37,261 nucleotides of DNA from DATJUF01 sp035524095 (GCA_035524095.1 DATKPK010000022.1:1-37261), one strand, 5' to 3'. Positions 1-8,283 are shown, counted from the first letter of the stretch. The notes: a model not told the origin generated them from the letters alone. A program made the numbers and translations.

Positions 1-913
1 CCTCGTCACTCGGCATCGAGTCGAGCCATCCCTGCACCATCCGCTTGATCTCCTCGGCATTTTCGACGCGGCCCATGTGGACATTGTAGCGTGGGTCATC
101 GGCGAGTTCCGGACGGCCCATCGCATTGCATAGCAGCGGCCATTGCCGATCAGTCCCGGCAATAATCAGTATAGGGATGGATTTGCCTTTGAAGATTCCG
201 ACCGGACAAATGAGGTAATGATGGGAGCCATTACGAAAGGCTCTCATTTCGCCGTGACTCGCACTCAATAGCTCGACAGCGGAATCGTGGTAACTGAAGT
301 AACAATCGAGGAGTGAGGTTTCGATATACTGGCCTTTACCAGTTTTCTCGCGATAGAGCAGTGCATAGCCAATCGCGGCGGCGGCGTGAGCGCCAGTAGT
401 AATATCGCCGATACTGATTTGTGGAATAATGGGCAGGCGATCAGGCTCGCCGAGAATATCCAGTACACCGGCGTAGGCTGCACCGATCATGTCGTAGCCC
501 GGACGAGTAGAGAGCGGGCCGCCTTGCCCCATCGTGGAAACGGAACACATTATGAGGCGCGGATTGATCGAGCTCATCACGTCGTAGCCGAGACCCATCC
601 GCGCGATAACGCCTGGCGTGAAATTCTCGACGGCGATATCGACCTTGGGAATGAGCTCCTTGATGAGGGCAAGCCCTTCGGGATGCTTGGCGTCAACGCA
701 GAGGCTTTTCTTGCCGCGATTCTGTTGGACGTAATAGGCACTCCGGCCGTCGCGCACGTACGGAATCATGCGGCCATAGTCGCCGACCGGGGCGAGTTCA
801 ACTTTGATTACTTCGGCGCCCATCTCGGCAAGAAAACGCGTGGTGGTGGGACCGGCGAGATATTGAGTGAAATCGAGAACGCGATAGCCGTCGAGGACGT
901 GGGTGGTATTCAT
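1..913 (-). CDS. CaiB/BaiF family CoA-transferase (class III), 3' end outside window
   Basis: Reading on the minus strand from an ATG at 913 gives an open frame of about 304 residues that leaves the window still open, so the C-terminus is missing. The N-terminus has the class III CoA-transferase fold signature: LDFTQYLAGP, then EMGAEVIKVE, NRGKKSLCVD near residue 67 and ENFTPGVIARMGLGYD. Further on are SISTGD-like and GQYIETSLLD segments (seen here as ISIGDITTG and KGKGQYIE-type residues). Known members move CoA between acyl-CoA donors and carboxylic acids in the cytoplasm, often to activate a carboxylate for degradation. The start is fixed by an in-frame TAA at 926-928; no strong Shine-Dalgarno is seen. 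It follows LLM oxidoreductase 1 on the same strand after about 195 bases with a hairpin between, so it may be a separate transcript. The substrate cannot be told from sequence. Confidence 0.9.
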   Translation of the reverse strand, partial: MNTTHVLDGYRVLDFTQYLAGPTTTRFLAEMGAEVIKVELAPVGDYGRMIPYVRDGRSAYYVQQNRGKKSLCVDAKHPEGLALIKELIPKVDIAVENFTPGVIARMGLGYDVMSSINPRLIMCSVSTMGQGGPLSTRPGYDMIGAAYAGVLDILGEPDRLPIIPQISIGDITTGAHAAAAIGYALLYREKTGKGQYIETSLLDCYFSYHDSAVELLSASHGEMRAFRNGSHHYLICPVGIFKGKSIPILIIAGTDRQWPLLCNAMGRPELADDPRYNVHMGRVENAEEIKRMVQGWLDSMPSDE

Positions 914-1068
914 CGGTATGAATGCTTAAAGGCGGCGGGTTGGAGTCACCGCAGGCCCGAGTTAGGACAATCGCGGTTGAGTGTGGCAATCCAAGGAAAT
1001 GCGTAATCGCGCTGGCGATAGCGTGCTTCCTCAGACTGAGCAAGCGTTAGCGCGGGTCACCGATTGAA

Positions 1069-1100
1069 CAATGGGAGTGATCTGACGACCACTCCCATTG
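1069..1100 (-). terminator. Perfect 11-bp inverted repeat after LLM oxidoreductase 1
   Basis: CAATGGGAGTG (1069-1079) and its exact complement CACTCCCATTG (1090-1100) enclose a 10-base loop. It starts 8 bases beyond the stop codon of the minus-strand oxidoreductase. In that direction it is followed by TTCAATC, a weak U tract. It is most likely a transcription terminator or 3' mRNA stabiliser separating the oxidoreductase from the CoA-transferase gene. Confidence 0.6.
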
Positions 1101-1107
1101 GGGAGAC

Positions 1108-2340
1108 CTATTTGTAGCGCGGCAGGAGATGTTTGCCGAAGGTCTCGATCTGCCGCTTCACTTCATCTTTCGGCAGGAAGCCTTGATCGCCCTGCCATAC
1201 GAACCATTCGGGATGGACGTTCTCGACCATCGCGTCCATGCTCTTCTTGACGTCGTCAGCGGTGCCAAGATAGGCGAAATCAGCGCGTTCCATCCGCTGG
1301 ACGTTACACTCCTCGGCAGGCAGCATCATCTTGCCGGCGGGATACTTGGCCTCGTCGGCAGGCTCGCGCCAAGCCTCGAAGAAACCGAAGTGATAGAAGA
1401 ACTGCCGGAAGGCGACACCGGCGATGCCAGCGTCGGCCAAGGCTCGCGCTTTGTCTTTGTTTTCGGCGAAATAGAGACCGCGCAGAACGCCGACGCTCTC
1501 ACCCAGTTTCAGATTACGACCGGCCTTTTCGGCTTCGTGCTGATAGGCCTCGACGAGCTTGCGGAGCTGATCCGGCTGGGAAATCAGGATGGTTGGCGTG
1601 ATGCCCTCGCGTGCACACCAGCGGACGGTCTCCTCGCTGATGGAGAAGGCCTGGAAGAGGGGCGGATGCGGCCGCTGATAGGGCTTAGGGATAACGTTGA
1701 GCATCTGGATACGGCCCTGATCGTCCACCTCGCCAGGGAAGCCGTATTCGCGCGTCCATTGGTGGGCGGGCCAAGGCGTGCCGTCTTGCGGAGTGGGGTA
1801 CTCGTAGTATTTGCCCTTGAAGCGGAAAGGCTCATCGCCCCATGCAAGTTTGAGGAAGCGGAAAACTTCCTCGAAGGCCTCGCGATTGACGCGATCGGTC
1901 TCGCTCTTATCGCTGGTGGTGGCGCTGACGTGGATCTTCTGCGCCATCTGATTGAGCCATCGCGTTTGATAACCGCGCGCGAACCCGACAAAGGTGCGGC
2001 CTTTGGTGAGCTGATCGAGCCATGCGATTTCGAGCGCCAGACGCAGCGGATTCCATCCGGGGAGCACATAGCCAATCGGGCCGACCTTGATGCGCTTGGT
2101 GTTGTGGATGACGTGCTGGGTGAGGACGGGCAGGCTGCCCATCTCGATGCCTTCGCTATGGAGGTGATGCTCGGGGAAGCACACGGCGTCGAAGCCGACG
2201 CTCTCGGCGAACTGGGAGATTTCGACGACTTCATCGATCATCTGCTGCCAACGCTCGGGACGGTGGGCAATCGGGCGCAGCGTCTTACGCTCTTCCATGG
2301 TGGCCGGAATGGTTGGCAGGAAAAAATACATGAACTTCAT
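1108..2340 (-). CDS. LLM-class flavin-dependent oxidoreductase 1 (bacterial luciferase-like)
   Basis: A 410-residue protein of the luciferase-like monooxygenase family, whose members use reduced FMN or F420 in a TIM barrel to oxidise or reduce diverse organic substrates. Family marks are an N-terminal first strand (MKFMYFFLPT), the GFDAVCFPEHH segment near residue 50, GPIGYVLPGWNPLRLALEIAWLDQLTKGR near residues 90-115, GFARGYQ, and the KPYQRPHPPLFQA segment in the middle. At 410 residues it is longer than the usual 330-370, the extra length being in the middle insertion around residues 125-200. A GGGAA lies 8 bases before the ATG. It shares its strand with MarR regulator 1 upstream. Two more LLM genes lie in the window, but this is the most divergent of the three. 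The cofactor and substrate cannot be read from sequence. Confidence 0.9.
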   Translation of the reverse strand: MKFMYFFLPTIPATMEERKTLRPIAHRPERWQQMIDEVVEISQFAESVGFDAVCFPEHHLHSEGIEMGSLPVLTQHVIHNTKRIKVGPIGYVLPGWNPLRLALEIAWLDQLTKGRTFVGFARGYQTRWLNQMAQKIHVSATTSDKSETDRVNREAFEEVFRFLKLAWGDEPFRFKGKYYEYPTPQDGTPWPAHQWTREYGFPGEVDDQGRIQMLNVIPKPYQRPHPPLFQAFSISEETVRWCAREGITPTILISQPDQLRKLVEAYQHEAEKAGRNLKLGESVGVLRGLYFAENKDKARALADAGIAGVAFRQFFYHFGFFEAWREPADEAKYPAGKMMLPAEECNVQRMERADFAYLGTADDVKKSMDAMVENVHPEWFVWQGDQGFLPKDEVKRQIETFGKHLLPRYK

Positions 2341-2487
2341 AGTGCTATTCCCGTTTTGGCTAGGGGGTTTCTCTGACGAATGAGTGGAGTATCGGCGAAC
2401 GCTTAATTCGCTTAACTGTAATGGGGTTATAAATAGACGGCGCGCGCGATGTCAAGGACGAGAGACCGAGCTTCGATTGTCATCAGG

Positions 2488-3096
2488 CTACTCGGCATTG
2501 GCGTAGCCATCTTGATCGTGGGGACGGGCTTGCTGCCGATTGCGGGCAGGACGGCGCGGCTTGACCTTTTTGCTGGGGCGGCTGACGTCGGGGTCCTCGG
2601 CGTGGACCTGCTCGTAAGCGGCGATGGCGGCACGGAGGAATTCCACACCTTCATCCACTTGATCTTCGCGAAGGCGCACGACGAGCTTGCACAAATAATT
2701 GCACCCGCGCTCGACCATCGCGGCGAGAAAGCGCTCCCCCTTTGCGGTGAGAATCACACGTTTCTCGCGGCCCGAATTGGCGTCCTCGACCAAGCGGACG
2801 AGACTGAAGGGCGGGGTCGCCATCTGGCGCAGGGCCTGCGTCACGGCCGGGCTGGTGACGTCGAACCAATCCTGCAAGCGGGCGACAATTTCCTTGCGGC
2901 GCATACTGCGACCGTTGTCGCTGCCGGCGGAGCGGATTAGCCAGATAATCGCAGCCTGCTTGCGCGTCAGGTCACCGCGCATGGCGTCTTCGACCGCCAT
3001 ATTGCCCCGGTAATGAATCGGGTAAAAAAGCTCCAGCAAATCGGCCGCTTGCCGCTCTACCGGAGTCACTCTTGCGTTTGAGGCCACAATACTCAT
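2488..3096 (-). CDS. MarR-type winged-helix transcriptional regulator 1
   Basis: A 202-residue cytoplasmic regulator. Residues about 20-130 form a MarR-like winged helix: an N-terminal dimer helix (ELFYPIHYRG in the close paralogue, same here), LTRKQAAIIWLIRSAG, the MRRKEIVARLQDWFDVTSPAVTQAL recognition segment, and a basic wing (SGREKRVILTAKGE). A lysine/arginine-rich low-complexity tail follows residue 170. It is strikingly similar to the regulator at 35431-36060, with long stretches identical. It is transcribed divergently from LLM oxidoreductase 2 and lies upstream of LLM oxidoreductase 1 on the same strand, so it probably controls both. MarR proteins usually repress until they bind an aromatic or phenolic ligand; the ligand here is unknown. 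No Shine-Dalgarno precedes the ATG, in line with the promoter lying very close to the start. Confidence 0.85.
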   Translation of the reverse strand: MSIVASNARVTPVERQAADLLELFYPIHYRGNMAVEDAMRGDLTRKQAAIIWLIRSAGSDNGRSMRRKEIVARLQDWFDVTSPAVTQALRQMATPPFSLVRLVEDANSGREKRVILTAKGERFLAAMVERGCNYLCKLVVRLREDQVDEGVEFLRAAIAAYEQVHAEDPDVSRPSKKVKPRRPARNRQQARPHDQDGYANAE

Positions 3097-3107
3097 AAGA
3101 CTGGCTT

Positions 3108-3135
3108 TTTATCCGAAGCAGTTTTACTTGACAAT
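3108..3135 (-). promoter_or_regulatory. Predicted promoter of MarR regulator 1
   Basis: On the minus strand ATTGTCAA (3135-3128) is followed after 14 bases by GATAAA (3113-3108), and the ATG begins 11 bases later. The TTGTCA hexamer also lies within a short palindrome TTGA-TTG-TCAA (3128-3138). The same elements at the same spacing precede the paralogous regulator at 35394-35420, which is the main reason to believe them. The expected transcription start falls within a few bases of the ATG. Confidence 0.5.
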
Positions 3136-3164
3136 CAAAGGGTATTCGCGTTAAGCCGAGAATC

Positions 3165-3177
3165 AATCAAATTGATT
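3165..3177. promoter_or_regulatory. Candidate operator in the divergent MarR1/LLM2 region
   Basis: AATCA (3165-3169) and TGATT (3173-3177) form an inverted repeat around AAT, and an additional AATCA precedes it at 3161. It lies in the AT-rich gap between the divergent regulator and oxidoreductase genes, where a MarR dimer would be expected to bind. The assignment is positional; no binding evidence exists in the sequence itself. Confidence 0.35.
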
Positions 3178-3220
3178 AAATAGCTTAACAATTACGGTCT
3201 GAATCGAGGAGAGATTCTGC

Positions 3221-4345
3221 ATGAAATTTGGCCTGCTCTACGAAATGGAGACGCCACGCCCGTGGCATGCGCTGAGTGAGTACAACACCTATTGGGAGGC
3301 GCTCGCGCAGATCGAGTTGGCCGACCGAATCGGGATGGATTACGTCTGGGAAGTTGAGCATCACTTTCTCGAAGAATATTCGCATAGCCCGGCGCCGGAG
3401 GTTTTCTACGGCGCTGTAAGCCAGCGTACACGCAATATCCGAATCGCGCATGGGGTGCGGCTGCTGCCGTTCAAATTCAACAATCCGATTAAGGTGGCAG
3501 AGCAGGCGGCAGTGCTCGACATTATCAGCAACGGTCGCATGGAGCTTGGCACCGGGCGATCGACGACGGCGCAGGAACTGGACGGTTTCGGCGTTGATTA
3601 CGATCGGACGCGGGCGGAAGTGCGCGAGGCGCTCGACGTAATCGTCAAGGCGTGGACGGACGATATCCTCGAATACAACGGCAAGCTGATCCAGATTCCG
3701 CCCCGGCGCGTGGTCCCGAAGCCGATCCAGAAGCCGCATCCGCCAATGTGGATGGCTTGCACGGCGCCGGAAAGCTACTCGATGGCAGGCGATCGGGGGC
3801 TCGGCGTGCTCAGCTTCAACTTCAACTGGCAGCAGGTGCAGGCGTCGATGGAGACGCATCGGAAGGCCTGTGCGACGCGATCGGATCTAGTGCCGAAGGT
3901 GCCCAACGAGAACTTCGCGGCGGTCGCGCTGTGTACTGTCTGCGAGAACAAAGAAGATGAAGCGGTAGGAATCGAGGGGGCGCGGTGGTTTTTCCATAAC
4001 GTCGCGAAGCTCTTCGAGCCGTTAATGGCGAAGAATCAGCTCTACTCATATGAATACCTGCGGAATTTGTTCGCGATGGAACAGAACCCGTCGGAAGCGA
4101 CTGACGCTCAGCTCAAAGCCCATGACATGATCGTGGTAGGCGATCCAGACCACGTCGTGCGCAAGCTCGAGCAGTTTCAGAAGGCGGGCGTGAGCCAGGT
4201 AATCTTCTTCAAGCAAGCGGGAAGAATACCGCATCAAACGATCATGCGGTCGCTGCGTCTAATCGGAAAGCATGTACTGCCGCATTTCAATCCGCATCGT
4301 ACAGTTGCGAGTGAGGAGATAGCGCTGGCGGCGGCGGGCCGTTAA
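3221..4345 (+). CDS. LLM-class flavin-dependent oxidoreductase 2
   Basis: A 374-residue luciferase-like flavin oxidoreductase, cytoplasmic. It begins MKFGLLYEME and shows the family pattern: IGMDYVWEVEHHF near residue 40, IRIAHGVRLLPFKFNNPIKVAEQAA near residues 72-97, DIISNGRMELGTGRS, then KPIQKPHPPMWMA near residue 170 and a C-terminal GDPDHVVRKLEQF segment that covers the flavin site. A strong Shine-Dalgarno (GAGGAG, 3207-3212) fixes the ATG. The gene is divergent from MarR regulator 1 and is followed 115 bases later by the amidohydrolase gene on the same strand, likely as one transcription unit. It resembles LLM oxidoreductase 3 (36186-37241) in its start and architecture more than LLM 1. 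The substrate is unknown. Confidence 0.92.
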   Translation: MKFGLLYEMETPRPWHALSEYNTYWEALAQIELADRIGMDYVWEVEHHFLEEYSHSPAPEVFYGAVSQRTRNIRIAHGVRLLPFKFNNPIKVAEQAAVLDIISNGRMELGTGRSTTAQELDGFGVDYDRTRAEVREALDVIVKAWTDDILEYNGKLIQIPPRRVVPKPIQKPHPPMWMACTAPESYSMAGDRGLGVLSFNFNWQQVQASMETHRKACATRSDLVPKVPNENFAAVALCTVCENKEDEAVGIEGARWFFHNVAKLFEPLMAKNQLYSYEYLRNLFAMEQNPSEATDAQLKAHDMIVVGDPDHVVRKLEQFQKAGVSQVIFFKQAGRIPHQTIMRSLRLIGKHVLPHFNPHRTVASEEIALAAAGR

Positions 4346-4460
4346 TTCGGCCCGTCAAAGCGGGCGATTGAGTAGTCGGTAGACTGAGCAATTGGAGTAG
4401 TAAGTTATGTAACGGAGCTTAAACGAGTGGGCATCCTACAGATGCAGGAGGAAGACGCAA

Positions 4461-6176
4461 ATGGCGGAGTTCGATGTAGTCGTTAGAGGCGGAATGTTAA
4501 TCGATGGCACCCGCCTGCCTCGGTACCGGGCAGACATCGGCGTCAAGGACGGAAAGGTTGCCGTGATCGGCAATCTCAAGGCGCATCAGGGAGAAAAGGT
4601 AATCGATGCGGGCGGCCTGAACGTCGCGCCTGGCTTCGTCGACCTGCATACCCATTATGATGCTCAACTATTCTGGGATCCGTACTGCACCATGTCGAGC
4701 TGGCATGGCGTCACCTCACTGGTTATCGGCAATTGCGGCTTCGGCTTTGCGCCGGTGAAACCTGAGTTGCGTGAACGCTCGATGCTGACGATGACGCGGA
4801 CTGAGGCAATTCCTTATGCGTCGATGAAGGCGGGCCTGCCGTGGGATTGGGTGACCTATCCTGAGTTCCTCGATAGCGTCGATCGCCATCCGAAGGGCGT
4901 GAATTTGCTGCCGTTTGTGCCTTTGGCACCGGTGATGACGTGGACGATGGGGCTGGAAGATGCCAAATCGGGCCGCATGCCGACCGAAGCCGAGACCAAC
5001 GAAATGAGGGGTATTCTTAACGAGGCGATGGATCAGGGCGCCTGCGGATGGTCGGCGCAACGGCTTGGCCGCAACAGCGTGCAAGCGGATTTTGACGGGA
5101 CGCCGATGGTGACCGATATCATGCACGACGAAACCGCGCTGGCCCTCGCCCGGGTGTTGGGCGAGCGCAACGCTGGTTTCATCCAGATGACCTATCTGCC
5201 TGAGCCTGGTGATTTGGAAGGCGACCCCGAAGCTCACGCCGAGCGTCATTATGAAGCACTGGCTTTGGCGGCCGGCCGCCCCATTCTCTACAACGCGGTA
5301 GCGGTCAACGATGCTCATCCGGAGCGCTTCCGTCATCAGCTTAAGTGGCTGGAAAGCTGCGCTCAGCGTGGTCTGCGAGTGCTCGGTCAGGGCGCCACCC
5401 TGGAGGTCGGGTTCGCGTTTACGTTCAAGGATTGGAATCTCTACGACGATATGCCGGCGTGGAACGAAGCCACTACCGGAGCGATCGAAGACAAGCTGAT
5501 GAAGTTGTCCGATCCGCAGCGCCGTCCGGCCTTGCGCAATGAGCGCAACGTCGGACTGATCACAAACAACTATGAAGATATTATCGTGCTGGAGTGCAGA
5601 GAGCCGAGCCTGAAGAAGTACGAGAATCTGACTATCGGCGAAATCGCGAAGAAAGAAAATAAGCATCCGATTGATGCGATGCTCGACATCGCATGCGCCG
5701 ACGGGCTCAATGCCGAATTCTATTCACCTCCGCTTAATGTTCGGGTCGACTACTTGAAAGAGATGATCTCGTCGGACGCCGTGCCGATCTTCGGCGTCTC
5801 GGATGGCGGCGCCCACACCAAGTTCTTCACCGGCGGGCGCTATTCAACGGAGGCGCTGATCAAAATCGGCCGCGACAACAATCTAATGAGCCTCGAGGAG
5901 CTGCATTGGCGCCTGAGCGCTCATCCAGCGATGTGTGCAGGATTCAAGAATCGCGGGACGTTGGTCGAAGGTGCGGCGGCGGATCTGATCGCCTACGATA
6001 TGGCTAATCTAAAGATTCTGCCGATGGAGGTCGTGCACGACTTCCCAGGTGGTGAATGGCGGCGCGTCCAGCGAGCGCAGGGCTATCACACTATTATGGT
6101 GAATGGGGAAGTGACGTTCGAGAACGATAAATGCACCGGCGCTACGCCAGGGCGTTTGCTGCGTCACGGTAACTAA
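4461..6176 (+). CDS. Amidohydrolase family protein (D-aminoacylase / N-acyl-D-amino-acid deacylase-like)
   Basis: A 571-residue cytoplasmic metallohydrolase of the Amidohydrolase_3 / D-aminoacylase group. An N-terminal beta-sandwich strand (residues 1-58) leads into the barrel with the metal motif DLHTHYDAQ near residue 61. The conserved cysteine is in IGNCGFGFAP near residue 90, and the catalytic aspartate is in SDGGAHTKFF near residue 450. The C-terminal strands return to the sandwich (GTLVEGAAADLIAYD). Known relatives cleave N-acyl-D-amino acids. Here, however, the segments that normally carry the two other metal histidines (T-H-x-R and S-H-L-K in deacylases) read QMTYL and NAVAVND, so the true reaction may differ from deacylation. 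The AGGAGG before the ATG is strong. It follows LLM oxidoreductase 2, and the pair may act in one catabolic path. Confidence 0.85.
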   Translation: MAEFDVVVRGGMLIDGTRLPRYRADIGVKDGKVAVIGNLKAHQGEKVIDAGGLNVAPGFVDLHTHYDAQLFWDPYCTMSSWHGVTSLVIGNCGFGFAPVKPELRERSMLTMTRTEAIPYASMKAGLPWDWVTYPEFLDSVDRHPKGVNLLPFVPLAPVMTWTMGLEDAKSGRMPTEAETNEMRGILNEAMDQGACGWSAQRLGRNSVQADFDGTPMVTDIMHDETALALARVLGERNAGFIQMTYLPEPGDLEGDPEAHAERHYEALALAAGRPILYNAVAVNDAHPERFRHQLKWLESCAQRGLRVLGQGATLEVGFAFTFKDWNLYDDMPAWNEATTGAIEDKLMKLSDPQRRPALRNERNVGLITNNYEDIIVLECREPSLKKYENLTIGEIAKKENKHPIDAMLDIACADGLNAEFYSPPLNVRVDYLKEMISSDAVPIFGVSDGGAHTKFFTGGRYSTEALIKIGRDNNLMSLEELHWRLSAHPAMCAGFKNRGTLVEGAAADLIAYDMANLKILPMEVVHDFPGGEWRRVQRAQGYHTIMVNGEVTFENDKCTGATPGRLLRHGN

Positions 6177-6186
6177 TTAAAATTGG

Positions 6187-6215
6187 GTGCTGATGCGGCT
6201 TCTTCGCATCAGCAC
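6187..6215. terminator. Perfect 11-bp hairpin between convergent genes
   Basis: GTGCTGATGCG (6187-6197) pairs exactly with CGCATCAGCAC (6205-6215) around a 7-base loop GCTTCTT. It sits between the stop of the amidohydrolase gene (6176, plus) and the stop of the propeller protein gene (6239, minus), so it can act as a shared bidirectional terminator. There is no clear T run on either side. Confidence 0.65.
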
Positions 6216-6238
6216 TCCGTTGACGGTTTGTTGTTCTC

Positions 6239-7267
6239 TCATTCGCTCAGGGTGATGAGGTCGTAGGCGGGGGGGAGTTTTTCGGCAATCGTGCGGATCG
6301 AGGCCTGGCGTTCGTTGATGCGCACTATCGAGCCGTCGTTGAAAGCCCCATACATCACACCTTCTCCCTCGCGGCCGGCAGCAAGACGCATCAGCATCGC
6401 GCGCGAAGGCCCGGCGTCGCCGTTGACGCCGAACGGCACAAAACTGCTTCCATGGTCGCTGCTGCGGAAGAGCATCGCATCGGCGCCACGGGAGCCGACG
6501 GACCATTGCGGCGGAGGTCCAGCGGCGGCGGCAAGGTAGAGCGAGCCACTGTCGTGACGATCAGCAAAGAGCGTCACCGCGTAATGACGGCTGAGACCCT
6601 TAGCGCGGCTCCACGACGCGCCGCGGTCGGCTGAGACATAAAGGCCGCGCCCAGTCGCAACATAAAGGCGAGTCCGGTCTGAGGGATCGGCGGCCACGCA
6701 ATGGACGTCATCAGGCAATCCATGATTGAGCGGCTTGAAGCTGGCGCCACCATCTGCTGAGCGAAAGAGACCGCCTTCCTCGACGCCCACATAGAAGGTT
6801 TCGGGGTCGGTGGGATCGAACGCCAGGGAGCGAACGCGCGGGGCGTAGGGACTGATCGGCAGGCTCCAGCGGTCGCGGCCGCTGATCTTCAAAAACGCGC
6901 CACATTCCTGAAAACTTCGCCCGGTGTCGACGCTGCGCAAAACCCGCGCGTGCGAGGTGCCGATGATGAGCTCGCCGGTGCGGTGGATCGACGCCGCCAT
7001 CGCCCAAACTTCCTCGTCCCGGATCGAAGCAGGGGTAATGTCCTGCCAGGTCCGGCCGCCGTCACCGGAACGCGCTAGTGAGCCTTTGCCGCGGGCGCTA
7101 CCGGCCTGGGCATTCTGGACGGAACCCGCGAAAATGACGCGGGGGTCATAGCAGTCGCGCGCGAGACACCATACGGATGGCGGATCAGCCGAGATGAGCA
7201 GCGGAGCGCCGCCACGATCGGCATCCAGAATGACTATTCCCTTCGACGTTCCGACGCATAGCCGCAT
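6239..7267 (-). CDS. Asp-box (BNR repeat) beta-propeller protein
   Basis: A 342-residue protein made of sialidase/sortilin-type Asp-box repeats. At least five copies of S-x-D-x-G-x-(S/T)-(W/F) are visible: SGDGGRTW, SVDTGRSF, SADGGASF, SADRGASW and SSDHGSSF. They are spaced by about 50-65 residues, as expected for blades of a six- or seven-bladed propeller. There is no signal peptide, so it is probably cytoplasmic. No sialidase arginine triad was identified, so glycosidase activity should not be assumed; such proteins often serve as binding scaffolds. The ATG follows GGGAGCGACTA, a fair Shine-Dalgarno. It ends near the formyltransferase gene's strand-mate and faces the amidohydrolase gene tail to tail. 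The function is unknown. Confidence 0.8.
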   Translation of the reverse strand: MRLCVGTSKGIVILDADRGGAPLLISADPPSVWCLARDCYDPRVIFAGSVQNAQAGSARGKGSLARSGDGGRTWQDITPASIRDEEVWAMAASIHRTGELIIGTSHARVLRSVDTGRSFQECGAFLKISGRDRWSLPISPYAPRVRSLAFDPTDPETFYVGVEEGGLFRSADGGASFKPLNHGLPDDVHCVAADPSDRTRLYVATGRGLYVSADRGASWSRAKGLSRHYAVTLFADRHDSGSLYLAAAAGPPPQWSVGSRGADAMLFRSSDHGSSFVPFGVNGDAGPSRAMLMRLAAGREGEGVMYGAFNDGSIVRINERQASIRTIAEKLPPAYDLITLSE

Positions 7268-7368
7268 TAGTCGCTCCCCCCTCTTCCCCCGCGCGCCATT
7301 GACGCGGAATCCGCGCCATTCGTTATATGTCCTGCTATCAGTTAGGCCCCATTTCCGCCGCTGGTGGG

Positions 7369-8283
7369 CTAGGCAAGCCGTACTCCGGGCTCTAATTCGC
7401 TGGATAGGTCGCTCGGGGCGACTTTCTTCGCGCCTGGCTCGAGGCGAACCCGCTTGACCTTGATTACACCGCCATCGGTCGCCAGACGCATCCCGTTCTG
7501 ATCAATGCCGAGTACGGTGCCAGATGGTGCTATCTCGGCGATCGGCTCGAAGCTGGCGTCATACAGGCGAAGGCGCGACACGCCAAGCTTCGCATAGGCG
7601 CCGGGCTGCGGATCACATCCGCGGATGAGGTTGTAGATCACGCGGGCGGGCTTGGCGAAATCGATCGCGGCATGCTCGTCACGGCAGGGCGATTCGTAAG
7701 TGGCAAGGCTTTCGTCCTGAATTACGCGGGGCGCATTGCCGGTTTTGATTAGCTCGATCGCCTCAATCATCGTGGCGATGCCAAGGGGAAAAATCTGGTT
7801 GAAGTACAAGGAACCAGTGCTGTCTTCCGATCCGATGGGGACGCGGCGCTGGAGCAGGATCGGCCCGGTGTCGATGCCCTTATCGGGCCAGAACCAGGTA
7901 ATGCCGGTCTCGGCATCACCGTCGATAATCGCCCAGTTGATAGCGCTGGCTCCACGATGACGCGGCAGTAGCGACGGATGGAAACAGATGGAGGTATAGC
8001 GGGGAGTATAGAGAATCCGCTCGGGCACTATAATCGTAACGAAGGCTAAGATGGCGAGGTCGGCGTCGAGCGCCTTGAATTGATCGAAGGCGTCGTCGCT
8101 GCGAAATGAAGCGGGCTGGCTGAGCGGGAGGCCGAGGCTTTGCGCTTTTAATTTCAGCAGATCGGGCCTTCCGGCGGGCGGGTCGGGGGGCGCAAAAACG
8201 TGGACGATCTTCTCGCCACGCTGATGCAGCGTCGCCAGCGCCTGCTCCGCGAATGCGGCCTGTCCAATCAGCACGATACGCAA
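7369..8283 (-). CDS. Formyltransferase-domain protein, formyl-THF hydrolase/transferase type
   Basis: The protein resembles the N-terminal hydrolase domain of 10-formyltetrahydrofolate dehydrogenase and methionyl-tRNA formyltransferase. It starts with a Rossmann strand (RIVLIGQAAF), carries the catalytic FHPSLLPRHRGASAINW block, and has GIDTGPILLQ 36 residues after the histidine. That His-to-Asp spacing equals that of FDH (His106/Asp142). The C-terminal part has the FMT_C-like barrel (residues about 205-300). An ATG at 8310 would add nine glycine-rich residues without a ribosome site, whereas a TTG at 8283 is preceded by GGAGG at a good distance and matches the family's start, so the TTG is preferred. 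There is no aldehyde dehydrogenase or carrier domain. It could release formate or transfer formyl to an amine; the acceptor is unknown. Confidence 0.82.
   Translation of the reverse strand: MRIVLIGQAAFAEQALATLHQRGEKIVHVFAPPDPPAGRPDLLKLKAQSLGLPLSQPASFRSDDAFDQFKALDADLAILAFVTIIVPERILYTPRYTSICFHPSLLPRHRGASAINWAIIDGDAETGITWFWPDKGIDTGPILLQRRVPIGSEDSTGSLYFNQIFPLGIATMIEAIELIKTGNAPRVIQDESLATYESPCRDEHAAIDFAKPARVIYNLIRGCDPQPGAYAKLGVSRLRLYDASFEPIAEIAPSGTVLGIDQNGMRLATDGGVIKVKRVRLEPGAKKVAPSDLSSELEPGVRLA

Noticed and set aside
386..1006. Long plus-strand open frame opposite the CoA-transferase
   Set aside because: It is the antisense shadow of a clear CaiB/BaiF gene, has no domain and no ribosome site.
1129..2376. 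415-codon plus-strand frame
   Set aside because: It lies exactly opposite LLM oxidoreductase 1, whose family motifs are unmistakable; high GC keeps the antisense frame open.
4716..5666. 316-codon minus-strand frame
   Set aside because: It is antisense to the amidohydrolase and shows no recognisable protein features.
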